Of a stretch of DNA of 64,000 bases, positions 1 to 8,636 are shown piece by piece. Origin of the DNA: Flavobacterium cucumis (GTDB taxonomy: Bacteria; Bacteroidota; Bacteroidia; Flavobacteriales; Flavobacteriaceae); contig NZ_FRYK01000003.1 in assembly GCF_900148835.1 (NCBI RefSeq), positions 248,001-312,000 of the forward strand, given 5' to 3'. Positions within the stretch are counted from its first letter, which is position 1. The number at the start of each line of letters is the position of its first letter. The position numbers were made by a program, and so were the translations under genes. Below the pieces are notes generated by a model. It was given only the letters and a program-made list of their open reading frames with translations. It did no database searches and was not told where the DNA came from.

Positions 1-1200
1 TTGATCTAGATTTTTTCTTGCCATTAACATATACAAATAATTGTATTGTTGATTGAACGGGAGGTTTATGAAATGATAGGATTTTAAAATTTTGAACTGA
101 GCTAAATTTCCTGTCATTTTAAGGTTTGGATAATGTTCATCAATATATTTCATCATGAGAAAAACTTGAATTCCATCATAAATCCATTGGTCGTTCCTTG
201 GATTTAATTGTAAGTTATCTTTTAGATAATTGTTTAAAAAGGTTTTTAAAAACTTCAATTCGAACATAAATTCATCAGGAAAGGGACTCAAAAAACCTGG
301 TAATTGATTCAATCCATAAAAGGGCTGGTTGAGATAGTCTTCTTGTGATACCAAGATTTTTGAGGAAAGTGAATTTCCAAGTTTGGAGTGCACAAAACGA
401 GTTACTTTGTCAATGATTATCGCTTTTTCAATTTCACGTACTTTATTTTCTTGTAAACCACAGCTAACCGTGATCAGTTCGTTCTTGTAATTTTCGAAGC
501 TGCTCTTCGTTTCTAAAATTAAAGAAACTTCATGTGTATTTATACCAATTAAGGTTTTTTGATTTTTAAAGTCTAAATTACTTGATATTGCTAAATTATC
601 TGCATTTTCAAATGTAATTTCATAATCGGATAAAGCATTGGAGATGTCGTCTAGATTTTCATTACTGTACAAGATAAAATGCTTATTTTCGTAGCGTGTT
701 GGGGATAAAAACCAATGTTTTAAAACCCATTTATCATCATCGTAAAATCCAAAACGAGTGAATTTTGCATTCGGAATTTTAATCGAATAAAATAGCGTAA
801 TAGTTTCCATAGAACAAGGAAGAATAGGAGCGTTTAAGGTAACTTTAATTAAATCGATACTATTTCTTGGTCGTTCCCAATCTACATTTTTAAAATTATC
901 ATCCACAATAGCATTGATTGTGGTTTTTCCTCTTTCTTTTTCGCTTGATAAATGAAAACTTCTTGAAAACTCATCTGAAAATCTTTTAGCTAAAGCAGAT
1001 GTTTTAGAGGAGTAAGCGTTGTTCCAATCGTTTAAAACAATGTGCTTTAAGGTGTCGTTTGAAGCGTTGTTGTAAGTTAAAACGTGTTTAATTAAAAGGG
1101 TTTTTTCTTCTAAATTTACCCTAACCTCCATCTTTGATGAATGTTGTGCCACCATCAAATGAGAGAAAAATAAAAAAGAAAGTTGTAATATAAGTTTCAA
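1..1200 (-). CDS. Secreted protein, N-terminal 400 residues only (window edge); possible inactive M1-like metallopeptidase
   Basis: An open frame on the minus strand runs from the window edge without a stop. A TTG start at 1198-1200 gives a good signal peptide (hydrophobic stretch ending VAQ, cleavage before HSS); the first ATG (1153-1155) would cut that signal off, so TTG is preferred, with another TTG at 1207-1209 possible. The mature part begins with beta-rich sequence and later has a helical stretch (WIYDGIQVFLMMKYIDEHYP) like the second helix of gluzincin peptidases of the M1 type. No HExxH zinc motif is present in the visible part. The family call is from general resemblance only. The C-terminal part lies outside the window. 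Confidence 0.55.
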   Translation of the reverse strand, partial: MKLILQLSFLFFSHLMVAQHSSKMEVRVNLEEKTLLIKHVLTYNNASNDTLKHIVLNDWNNAYSSKTSALAKRFSDEFSRSFHLSSEKERGKTTINAIVDDNFKNVDWERPRNSIDLIKVTLNAPILPCSMETITLFYSIKIPNAKFTRFGFYDDDKWVLKHWFLSPTRYENKHFILYSNENLDDISNALSDYEITFENADNLAISSNLDFKNQKTLIGINTHEVSLILETKSSFENYKNELITVSCGLQENKVREIEKAIIIDKVTRFVHSKLGNSLSSKILVSQEDYLNQPFYGLNQLPGFLSPFPDEFMFELKFLKTFLNNYLKDNLQLNPRNDQWIYDGIQVFLMMKYIDEHYPNLKMTGNLAQFKILKSYHFINLPFNQQYNYLYMLMARKNLDQ

Positions 1201-1341
1201 GAGATACAATAATTTACTATTCAGATGACCAAACCTACAATAGGTTGCTTATAAATTTCGAAAATATAAAAATACTCGTACAATAGCACAAAAACGAGGG
1301 TTAAAATTTTAAAACTTAGGCTAATGTTGGTTTTATATTCG

Positions 1342-1349
1342 TAGTTTTG
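1342..1349 (+). promoter_or_regulatory. -7 box of the secreted nuclease gene
   Basis: TAGTTTTG matches the Bacteroidota -7 consensus TANNTTTG and lies 17 bases before the start codon. No TTG sits at the usual distance upstream, so only the -7 half is supported. Confidence 0.45.
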
Positions 1350-1365
1350 ATAAAAATAGATTGTT

Positions 1366-3345
1366 ATGATTAAAAAATTACTTGGTTTTTTCTTGTTTTT
1401 TATTGGATTTTTTGGCTTTTCTCAAACAGTTGTGATCAATGAGATTGATTCCGACATGGATGGAACGGATCAATATGAATTTGTAGAATTAAAATCTACT
1501 ACTCCAAATTTTTCTTTAGACGGTTATGTTTTGGTTTTTTTTAATGAAACCAATTCTTCTTGTTATTATGCTTATGATTTAGATGGGTTTACAACAGATA
1601 TCAATGGAATTGCTCATTTTGGAAATAGTTTGGTTACACCATCACCTGTGGGAACTTTTTCAAACGGTAGAATTCAAAACGGTCCAGATGTTGTGGCTTT
1701 ATATTTAGGAAATGCAGCAGATTTTCAATTTGCGGTGCAACCAGGAACAATTGCCACCACAACAAATTTGATTGATGCAGTAGCGCACAAATCTTTAAAT
1801 TCACATGCCAATCCTGTAAATTTAATGTCGATATTAGGCATTACGGTTTGTACTAATGAAAATGAGAATGGCCAGGGATTAATACATTCTATACAAAGAA
1901 AAAACGATGGTACATATGAAGTGAAATTACCAACTCCTGGTGTTAATAACGATGGAAGTGGAATTGTTTTAAATACGATATCGGTTACAACATCCACTTC
2001 AACTATAAGAGAAGGAGAGGGATTTAACTTTATTTTTACAACAAGTCAACCTGTCCAAAATGAGCCTTTGATTTTCAATTTCACATTAGACAATGGAAAT
2101 TTTAATATGACTGATTTTTCTGGAGGATTAACCGTTTCTATTCCAGTTGGTCAAACTACTGGTCAAACAGGAATAAATGTTATTGATGATGGTTTAGATG
2201 AGGGAGATGAAGAAATGAAATTAGTCTTTCAATCGTTACCATTTGGTTATGTAGCTAATAATAACAATATTATTTACCGAGTTTATGATGCTAATTTTGT
2301 TGTACAATCTTATGGAACTCCTTTAAATCCTACATTTGGATTAGTAACACCCACCATTCCATCAGGCTATTATGATTCATTAGAGGGGTTATCGGGTAAT
2401 GCATTAAAGCAAGCGCTTCAAGATATTATTGCTAATCCAACAGTTGTTAGAGCTCACAGTTATGGTGATATATGGGATATTTTAAGAATAGCCGACCAAA
2501 ATCCAGCGAACAGTAATGAAGTTTGGATGCATTATGTGGAAGCTCCAAAAGCTAAATTAGACCAGCAGACGGAAAGTAGTGGGACTGGAAAGTGGGTTAG
2601 AGAGCATGTTTTTGCTCAATCTAGGGGAGGATTTTCAGGAGGTACTTCTTCAACAGCAGATGGTATTAGTATTTGGTTACCAACAAATGCTGATGATATT
2701 TTAGCCGCTCATGCAGACGCACATCATATTCATGCAGAAGATGGGACAGAAAATGGGGTAAAAAGTAATAAAGACTTTGGTCCATTAGATTACAATGGCC
2801 CCGTTGGAACGCAAGGTAAATGGAGAGGCGATGTTGCAAGAGCCTTATTTTATATGGCTGTCCGTTACAATGGATTGAATTTGGTTAATGGGAATCCTAC
2901 AGACACTTCGGGTAATAAAATAATAGGCGATTTAGCTACTCTATTAACTTGGAATACAACAGACCCTAGTGATGATTTTGAAATGAATCGTAACAATTAT
3001 ATTTACACTTGGCAAATGAATCGAAACCCTTTTGTGGATTATCCTAGTTTAGCCGACTATATATTTGGTGCAAATTTTGGACAACCTTGGTCCGCTACTT
3101 TGTCAACAGTTTCTCCTGAAGAAAGTAAGGTTGTGGTGTATCCTAATCCAGCAATTGATTATTTAATTGTTTCAGGATTACAAGGAAAATCAAAAATAGA
3201 AATTTATACCATAACGGGGCAATTAATACAAACTGAAAACGTGGAGAGCGAAACCCAAATCAAATTGGATTTAAGTGCTGGAATGTATTTGGTTAAAGTT
3301 TCAAGTGGTTTTGAATCTACTACCCAAAAAATAATAGTGAAATAG
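1366..3345 (+). CDS. Secreted endonuclease I with lamin-tail-like N-domain and T9SS sorting signal
   Basis: A 659-residue extracellular nuclease. A signal peptide ends at FGFSQ (about residue 19). Residues 20-190 resemble a lamin tail domain (VINEIDSD, EFVELKS), followed by a beta-sandwich Calx-beta-like segment to about 310. Residues 330-570 are an endonuclease I domain: REHVFAQS with His414 and HADAHHIHAEDG with His453/His454 match the catalytic regions of the family, which cuts DNA and RNA nonspecifically using a metal ion. The last 75 residues (VYPNPAIDYLIV to QKIIVK) are a type A C-terminal sorting domain of the type IX secretion system, so the protein is probably released or anchored at the cell surface. 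A likely role is nucleic-acid scavenging. It stands alone, with its own promoter. Confidence 0.9.
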   Translation: MIKKLLGFFLFFIGFFGFSQTVVINEIDSDMDGTDQYEFVELKSTTPNFSLDGYVLVFFNETNSSCYYAYDLDGFTTDINGIAHFGNSLVTPSPVGTFSNGRIQNGPDVVALYLGNAADFQFAVQPGTIATTTNLIDAVAHKSLNSHANPVNLMSILGITVCTNENENGQGLIHSIQRKNDGTYEVKLPTPGVNNDGSGIVLNTISVTTSTSTIREGEGFNFIFTTSQPVQNEPLIFNFTLDNGNFNMTDFSGGLTVSIPVGQTTGQTGINVIDDGLDEGDEEMKLVFQSLPFGYVANNNNIIYRVYDANFVVQSYGTPLNPTFGLVTPTIPSGYYDSLEGLSGNALKQALQDIIANPTVVRAHSYGDIWDILRIADQNPANSNEVWMHYVEAPKAKLDQQTESSGTGKWVREHVFAQSRGGFSGGTSSTADGISIWLPTNADDILAAHADAHHIHAEDGTENGVKSNKDFGPLDYNGPVGTQGKWRGDVARALFYMAVRYNGLNLVNGNPTDTSGNKIIGDLATLLTWNTTDPSDDFEMNRNNYIYTWQMNRNPFVDYPSLADYIFGANFGQPWSATLSTVSPEESKVVVYPNPAIDYLIVSGLQGKSKIEIYTITGQLIQTENVESETQIKLDLSAGMYLVKVSSGFESTTQKIIVK

Positions 3346-3445
3346 AAGCAGGAGTTGCCATTAGGAAACATTTTTACAAAAAAGAATCATTTTGGCAACA
3401 TTATTGTATATTTACATTTTAACAAACTAATTAAAATGAAATATT

Positions 3446-3868
3446 ATGAATGCAACTAAAAGAATTTCAGCCCTTATAGGAACTTTGATTTTAGTCTTTT
3501 TGTTGGTGATACCTACTGATGTTTTTTCTCAAGGACCGCCGCCTTGGGCTCCTGCCCATGGTTATAGAGCGAAAACAAGACATGTCTATTTTCCAGACCA
3601 AAACATGTATTATGACATGCAAAGAGGCACTTATATTTATTTTAGTAATGGAAAATGGTCAATAAGTACAAGAGTTCCCTCTATTTTTATTGGAATTAAC
3701 CTTGGTAGAAGTACTCAAATTGAATTGGATTTTTATGGAGATAGACCCCAGCGCTATAATTATTCACATAAAACAAAGTATAAAGTAAAGAAACAAAAAC
3801 ACCATCATAAACACCACCATCATAAAGGGAAGGGAAATCATGGAAATGGTCGTGGCAACGGAAAATAA
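3446..3868 (+). CDS. Small secreted His/Lys-rich protein of unknown function
   Basis: A 140-residue protein not recognised as a named family. It has a signal peptide (hydrophobic residues 8-27, cleavage after VFSQ), a basic central part rich in Tyr and Arg, and a C-terminal tail from about residue 112 made of Lys, His, Gly and Asn, including KHHHKHHHHKGKG. The tail could bind metals or an acidic polymer such as DNA or polysaccharide; that is inference from composition. It lies directly before the hybrid kinase of the polysaccharide-like locus, but a terminator separates them, so it is probably a single-gene unit. Confidence 0.8.
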   Translation: MNATKRISALIGTLILVFLLVIPTDVFSQGPPPWAPAHGYRAKTRHVYFPDQNMYYDMQRGTYIYFSNGKWSISTRVPSIFIGINLGRSTQIELDFYGDRPQRYNYSHKTKYKVKKQKHHHKHHHHKGKGNHGNGRGNGK

Positions 3869-3880
3869 ATATTTTATGTT

Positions 3881-3919
3881 AAAAAAAATCCTTATCTTTA
3901 TTCAGTTAAGGATTTTTTT
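3881..3919 (+). terminator. Rho-independent terminator abutting the next start codon
   Basis: Inverted repeat AAAAAATCCTTA / TAAGGATTTTTT with a loop of about 11 bases and a T run. The T run ends at the base before the ATG of the hybrid kinase gene. The loop contains TATCTTTA, one base off a -7 box. Confidence 0.75.
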
Positions 3920-6337
3920 ATGGATATAAAGCAAAATGAAATAGAAAGATTAAAAGCGCTTCTCTCTTATAATATCATTGATACTTTAAAGGAGGAAGAG
4001 TTTGATAAATTAGCACAATTGGCTTCAATCATTTGTGAAACCCCCATAGCACTTATTTCCCTAATTGATGATAAAAGACAATGGTATAAAGCTAAAGTTG
4101 GGATAGAAGCAAATGAAATACCTAAAGAGCTTACTTTTTGTCAATTTACCATTCAAAAAGATCATTTATGGGTAGTTGAAGATGTTACTAAGAATGATTT
4201 ATTAAAAGATAATCCTAATGTTACTGCAGAAGATGGGATTCGTTTTTATGCGGGTTTACCATTGCAATCAGTCGACGGGTATAATATAGGAACACTTTGT
4301 GTAGCAGATATTAAGCCCAAACAAATTTCTGAAAAAGAGAAGATAGCACTCCAAATTATTACAGAACAAATAATGATTCTTTTAGAGGCTCGAAAAAGAA
4401 ATCTACAACTTATTACGGAACTAAGAGAAATAATTGATCATAAAGAAATTGAGTCTAAGAAAATAATTGAAAAAACCTCTGGTGAATTTAAAACCTTTTA
4501 TGAATCGATCTCTAATAATAATGGAATTATCGAGATTGATATAAACGGTGTAATAACGAGTACGAATGAAGTTATTGGTAGATTGCTTAGAGCGCCTGCA
4601 AACAAATTAATTGGATTAGATTTTTACACTCTTTTTGCTTTAGACAGATCACATAATTCAATCGAAGAATTGATAGAAAAAAAGAACTTTTTACTAGAAT
4701 ACCAATCTAGTATAGCTCAAAAGAAATGGATTCAAGCCAATTTTGTTAAGATTACCGACTATAATGATACGATTATAAAGATAATTTTAATTTGTCAGGA
4801 TGTAACGTCTAGAGTTCGATGGCAACAAGAATTAGAAAAGTCTAAGCGGATTTCCGAATTTTTAAACCAACAAAAAGACCGGTTTATAGCGAATGTTAGC
4901 CATGAAATTAGAACGCCAATTAATGCCATTTTAGGGTTTACTGACGTTTTATTTGAATTGGAAAAAGACAGTCTTAAATTGGAATATTTAAACTCCATTA
5001 AAGTTGCGGGTATCGGCCTTTTACACATTATAAACGATATTTTAGATATTTCTAAGATTGAAGCTGGAATGATTAAAATCGATGAAGCTCCGTTTCAATT
5101 AGAGGAATGTATTTCTAATGCTTTTACTGTTTTAAAGCTAAAAGCCAAAGAAAAAGGAATAAAATTTTTGTATTCAATTGATTCAGATGTTTACACAAAC
5201 CTTATCGGTGATAAACATCGATTGAATCAAATTTTAATTAATTTATTAGGGAACTCAATAAAATTTACGGCAAACGGTAAAGTGGAATTAAAAGTATCAC
5301 TTTTGGATGTAGTAGACCAAGTTTGTCATGTAGAATTTAGAATTTCGGATACGGGTATCGGAATTAGTCAGGAAAAATTGCAATCAATGTTTGATCGATT
5401 TTCTCAAGCGGAAGTCTCTACAACCAGAAAGTTTGGCGGCACAGGATTAGGGCTTAGTATTACAAAAGAACTGGTTGAAATTCAAAATGGTAAAATTAGA
5501 GTAGAAAGTAAAGAGAATGAGGGTACAACTTTTGTTTTTGTTATCCCATTTAAAATAAACCAAACGAATGAAAAAATCGTTTATGTTAAAGGAGAAGTAG
5601 AACTGTTGGATTTAAGCCCAAAAAAGATTTTGTTATGTGAAGACAATGAATTGAATCAAAAATTAATCCTTTCTATTTTTAAGTCAACACCTTATACTAT
5701 TTTAATAGCTAATAACGGACAGGAAGGATTAGATTTATTAGCTAAAAATACTTTTGATTTGGTCTTTATGGATCTCCAAATGCCGATAATGGATGGATTT
5801 GAAACTACCAAAAATATAAGAGAGAATTTAAAATTACAAATGCCAATTATTGCGTTAACTGCTAATGCTTTGATTTATGAAAAAGAGATTTGTCTGAAAC
5901 TGGGAATGAATGATTTTTTAACCAAACCTTTTACAAAAAAAGAATTGTTTGAAGTTTTAAACCGAACTTTTACAGGAAATACAATTCCTACACTACCAGA
6001 GCCTAAAGAAGAGTCGATTTCTTTGACCTCTTTGAAGGAGTTTATAGGGGAAGATAAGGAACAATTAAATGAAATTATAAATTCATTTCAAGAGCAATTA
6101 GAAAAATTCTTATCGAGTATTGAGGGTTTATTCTTAGAAAAAAAATTTCAAGAGATTAGATTATATGCTCACAAAATGAAAACCTCGTTTGGAATGTTTT
6201 CCATTTCAACGGAAGAATTAGTAAAAATTGAATCAACTGATGACGAAGATTTTGTTTCAAACGGAATCACTATTTTTAAACCTTTATTGGACCAAATAGA
6301 AGATATTCTTGTTAAACTTAAAAATGTAGCGCTATGA
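3920..6337 (+). CDS. Hybrid sensor histidine kinase (GAF-PAS-HisKA-HATPase-REC-HPt)
   Basis: An 805-residue hybrid kinase with no transmembrane segment visible, so it is probably cytoplasmic. Domains in order: GAF (about 20-155), PAS-like (about 190-300), HisKA with NVSHEIRTP (phospho-acceptor His328), HATPase with DTGIGIS and GGTGLGLSI (about 430-545), a receiver with LVFMDLQMP (Asp618) and KPF (about 566-680), and an HPt domain with AHKMKTSFG (His751). The full His-Asp-His relay is present, so the output is likely passed to the receiver protein encoded next, whose gene overlaps this one by four bases. The GAF start (ERLKALLSYNIIDTLKEEEFD) is typical for this kinase class and supports the start codon, which directly follows a terminator. 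Confidence 0.93.
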   Translation: MDIKQNEIERLKALLSYNIIDTLKEEEFDKLAQLASIICETPIALISLIDDKRQWYKAKVGIEANEIPKELTFCQFTIQKDHLWVVEDVTKNDLLKDNPNVTAEDGIRFYAGLPLQSVDGYNIGTLCVADIKPKQISEKEKIALQIITEQIMILLEARKRNLQLITELREIIDHKEIESKKIIEKTSGEFKTFYESISNNNGIIEIDINGVITSTNEVIGRLLRAPANKLIGLDFYTLFALDRSHNSIEELIEKKNFLLEYQSSIAQKKWIQANFVKITDYNDTIIKIILICQDVTSRVRWQQELEKSKRISEFLNQQKDRFIANVSHEIRTPINAILGFTDVLFELEKDSLKLEYLNSIKVAGIGLLHIINDILDISKIEAGMIKIDEAPFQLEECISNAFTVLKLKAKEKGIKFLYSIDSDVYTNLIGDKHRLNQILINLLGNSIKFTANGKVELKVSLLDVVDQVCHVEFRISDTGIGISQEKLQSMFDRFSQAEVSTTRKFGGTGLGLSITKELVEIQNGKIRVESKENEGTTFVFVIPFKINQTNEKIVYVKGEVELLDLSPKKILLCEDNELNQKLILSIFKSTPYTILIANNGQEGLDLLAKNTFDLVFMDLQMPIMDGFETTKNIRENLKLQMPIIALTANALIYEKEICLKLGMNDFLTKPFTKKELFEVLNRTFTGNTIPTLPEPKEESISLTSLKEFIGEDKEQLNEIINSFQEQLEKFLSSIEGLFLEKKFQEIRLYAHKMKTSFGMFSISTEELVKIESTDDEDFVSNGITIFKPLLDQIEDILVKLKNVAL

Positions 6338-6693
6338 AAATTGTAATTATAGAAGACGACGATATTTTGAGAAAATCATTGGTTTTTTTCTTAAAATCAA
6401 AAGGATATGAAGTATTTGATTTTGATAATGGCTTACAGGGGCTTCATTTTCTAAATGAGAACTATAGTGATCTGTCATTGGTTATTACCGACTTGAATTT
6501 GCCTTTTACAGGAGGAAAACAAATTGTTTTTGAAATGAAAAGTAAATACAAAATACCTGTTATTGTTTTGACGGCTTCTAATGTAGAGGCTACTGAAATG
6601 GAGATATTAGAATTAGGAGCTGATGATTTTATTACGAAGCCCTTTAGCCCTAATATTTTACAAATGCGAATGGAACGATTATTAAAAGTTTAA
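6334..6693 (+). CDS. Single-domain response regulator
   Basis: A 119-residue protein that is only a receiver domain: acidic pocket IEDDD (residues 7-10), phospho-acceptor Asp53 in VITDLNLP, conserved Thr in VLTAS and Lys in ITKPFSP. It has no DNA-binding or enzymatic output domain, so it must act by protein contact or as a phosphorelay intermediate for the HPt domain of the kinase upstream. The ATGA overlap with the kinase gene indicates coupled translation. Its partner in the genes below (barrel, HEAT-like protein, glycosyltransferase) is not known; direct control of polysaccharide synthesis is an inference from gene order. Confidence 0.93.
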   Translation: MKIVIIEDDDILRKSLVFFLKSKGYEVFDFDNGLQGLHFLNENYSDLSLVITDLNLPFTGGKQIVFEMKSKYKIPVIVLTASNVEATEMEILELGADDFITKPFSPNILQMRMERLLKV

Positions 6694-6705
6694 AATTTTA
6701 TATTG

Positions 6706-7908
6706 ATGCTGAATAAAATTATCGTTAGTTACCTATTATTTATTTCGGGTTTTTGTTTTGCTCAAGAAAAAGAGCTTTCTTCAATAAATAAATTGATTGA
6801 ATCCAAAAAATATGACGAAAGCATTGCACAATTAATTAAATTAGAGGACAATTATCCAAATTCAACTCTTGTGAAATTTAAATTAGCACAAGTTTATTTT
6901 TGGAACTCAAAATATGAAGCAGCATTTCAAAGCGTAAAGTTACTTGATCAAAACAACGAAGATGAGGAGGTGTTAAAGCTCAAAATTTTGATTCAACAAA
7001 ACAGAAAAGCATCTGATGAAGTTGTTGCATTGTGTAATATTGGAATTGAGAGATTAAGCGATAAAAATTTTTATTATCAGCAGCAAGTTCTTGCTTACAT
7101 CAACAATAATCAGTTGGAAAACGCTTCAAATGTGTTGTCAAAAATTCAAATTACAGATACAAATGAAGAAGTTGTTAAATACCTTAGAAATGAAATAGCT
7201 AATAAAAAAAAGAATTTTGTTATGCTTGGGTATTTACAGACCAATACGCTAAATGAAGAATTTCCAATTTGGTATTTAACAAGTTTGGAGTACGGACATA
7301 AATTTGAAAAGCATACTTTAGTGGGAAGGGTCAATTATTCCTTTTTAGGTAGCATAGATGCCGTTCAGTTTGAGATGGATTGGTATCCAAAGATTTCCAA
7401 AAATAATTACTTGTATACCAACATTGCGATTTCTAATAGCGAGTTGTTTCCAAATTATAAAATTGCTTCTGAGTTGTTTCATGAGAAAGATAGGATATCC
7501 GCTTCTGTAGGAGGGAAAAGCCTTTTTTTTGATGAACAAAATATCAATATGATTACGGCTCATTTTGGGTATTTAATACAATCCTACAAAATTGCTTATC
7601 GGGGTTACTTTATAAAACAGGATAATAGTGATAGTTATTTTGCACATTTGTTGAGTTTTCAAAGAAAGTTAGATGAAAAAGATTCCTATATACAATTAGA
7701 ATTTATTTATGGAAGTGCACCATATTTTTATTTCACAACCGATAATTTCACAACTGTTGTAGATTATCGTATTGGACTTTTAGCGCGGTTCAAGCTAAAT
7801 AGTTCTTTGATTTTACAACCCAATTTTCAATATCAAATAGAGGAATATGCTCCCAATAATTTTAGAAATAGATTGAATTTACAAGCTAATTTAACGTATA
7901 TATTTTAA
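6706..7908 (+). CDS. TPR plus YaiO-type outer-membrane beta-barrel protein
   Basis: A protein of 400 residues. The ATG at 6706 is preferred to the in-frame TTG one codon upstream. Signal peptide ends at FCFAQ. Residues about 20-165 form TPR-like helical pairs (AQVYFWNSKYEAAFQSVKLL). From about 170 to the end, alternating aromatic strands (GYLQTNTLN, LEYGHKFEKHTLVGRVNYSF, QFEMDWYPKI) form a YaiO-type barrel that ends in Phe, as outer-membrane barrels do. Periplasmic TPR plus barrel is the layout of polysaccharide exporters such as PgaA and AlgK/AlgE. With the glycosyltransferase two genes downstream, export of a surface polysaccharide is the likely role. Confidence 0.8.
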   Translation: MLNKIIVSYLLFISGFCFAQEKELSSINKLIESKKYDESIAQLIKLEDNYPNSTLVKFKLAQVYFWNSKYEAAFQSVKLLDQNNEDEEVLKLKILIQQNRKASDEVVALCNIGIERLSDKNFYYQQQVLAYINNNQLENASNVLSKIQITDTNEEVVKYLRNEIANKKKNFVMLGYLQTNTLNEEFPIWYLTSLEYGHKFEKHTLVGRVNYSFLGSIDAVQFEMDWYPKISKNNYLYTNIAISNSELFPNYKIASELFHEKDRISASVGGKSLFFDEQNINMITAHFGYLIQSYKIAYRGYFIKQDNSDSYFAHLLSFQRKLDEKDSYIQLEFIYGSAPYFYFTTDNFTTVVDYRIGLLARFKLNSSLILQPNFQYQIEEYAPNNFRNRLNLQANLTYIF

Positions 7909-8636
7909 TGGTTAAATCCTTTTATTATTCCTTTTTAGAACTTGAATTAGAATTCCAAATTATCCTTGTTTTTATTGGTTTTTTTGGATTCGGATCTATT
8001 TTTTTGTTGGTTTTTACCTTAATAAAAAGACAATCAAAGCTGAATAAAATAGTCTTAAAAGAGGAGTATACTCTTTTAATTGAAAACAGTATTTTTCCAT
8101 TTGTGTTTGATGATGATGAAGAAGCTGTTCAAATGTTGCTTAAGAATCCAAATTATAAAAAAAAATATTTCAAAAAAATTGCGATTAAATACTGTATCAA
8201 TTTGCATAAGAGTTATACGGGGCATATGCAAGATAAAGTTGATGAATTTTACAAAAAATCGGGATTAGTTGATTATTCCCGTAATAAGTTAAAATCCAGT
8301 TTTTGGGAACATAAAATAGAAGCAATAAGAGATTTATCCACCTTAAAAGATTTTGAGTCTATTGCTCAAATTGAAAAGTTAGTGCAACATCGCGATAAAA
8401 AAATTGCTACAGAATCTATTCTAGCATTAATTAAATTGAGGGGTATTTCAGAACTTGTTTTGTTAAGAAATTTCAAATATAATCTTGATGAATGGTCACA
8501 AGTTTTGATTTTGTCTGTAATTAAAAGTGATAAAATCTCATATAACAGTAAAATTGAAGATCTAAAAACTTCAAAGAACAAATCAATACAATTGCTATCA
8601 TCTCGTATAGTTGAATTTTATAAATTGAATTTATGA
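7908..8636 (+). CDS. Membrane-anchored HEAT-like repeat protein in glycosyltransferase operon
   Basis: A 242-residue protein. One N-terminal transmembrane segment (about 17-40, FQIILVFIGFFGFGSIFLLVF) is followed by a helical cytoplasmic part. Residues about 120-235 show HEAT-like helical pairs (WEHKIEAIRDLSTLKDFESIAQIEKLVQHRDKKIATESILALIKLRG). No catalytic motif is visible. Its ATG overlaps the stop of the barrel gene by one base and its end overlaps the glycosyltransferase start by four, so the three products are probably made together. A scaffold or regulatory partner of the glycosyltransferase, perhaps the docking site for the receiver protein, is a reasonable but unproven guess. Confidence 0.75.
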   Translation: MVKSFYYSFLELELEFQIILVFIGFFGFGSIFLLVFTLIKRQSKLNKIVLKEEYTLLIENSIFPFVFDDDEEAVQMLLKNPNYKKKYFKKIAIKYCINLHKSYTGHMQDKVDEFYKKSGLVDYSRNKLKSSFWEHKIEAIRDLSTLKDFESIAQIEKLVQHRDKKIATESILALIKLRGISELVLLRNFKYNLDEWSQVLILSVIKSDKISYNSKIEDLKTSKNKSIQLLSSRIVEFYKLNL

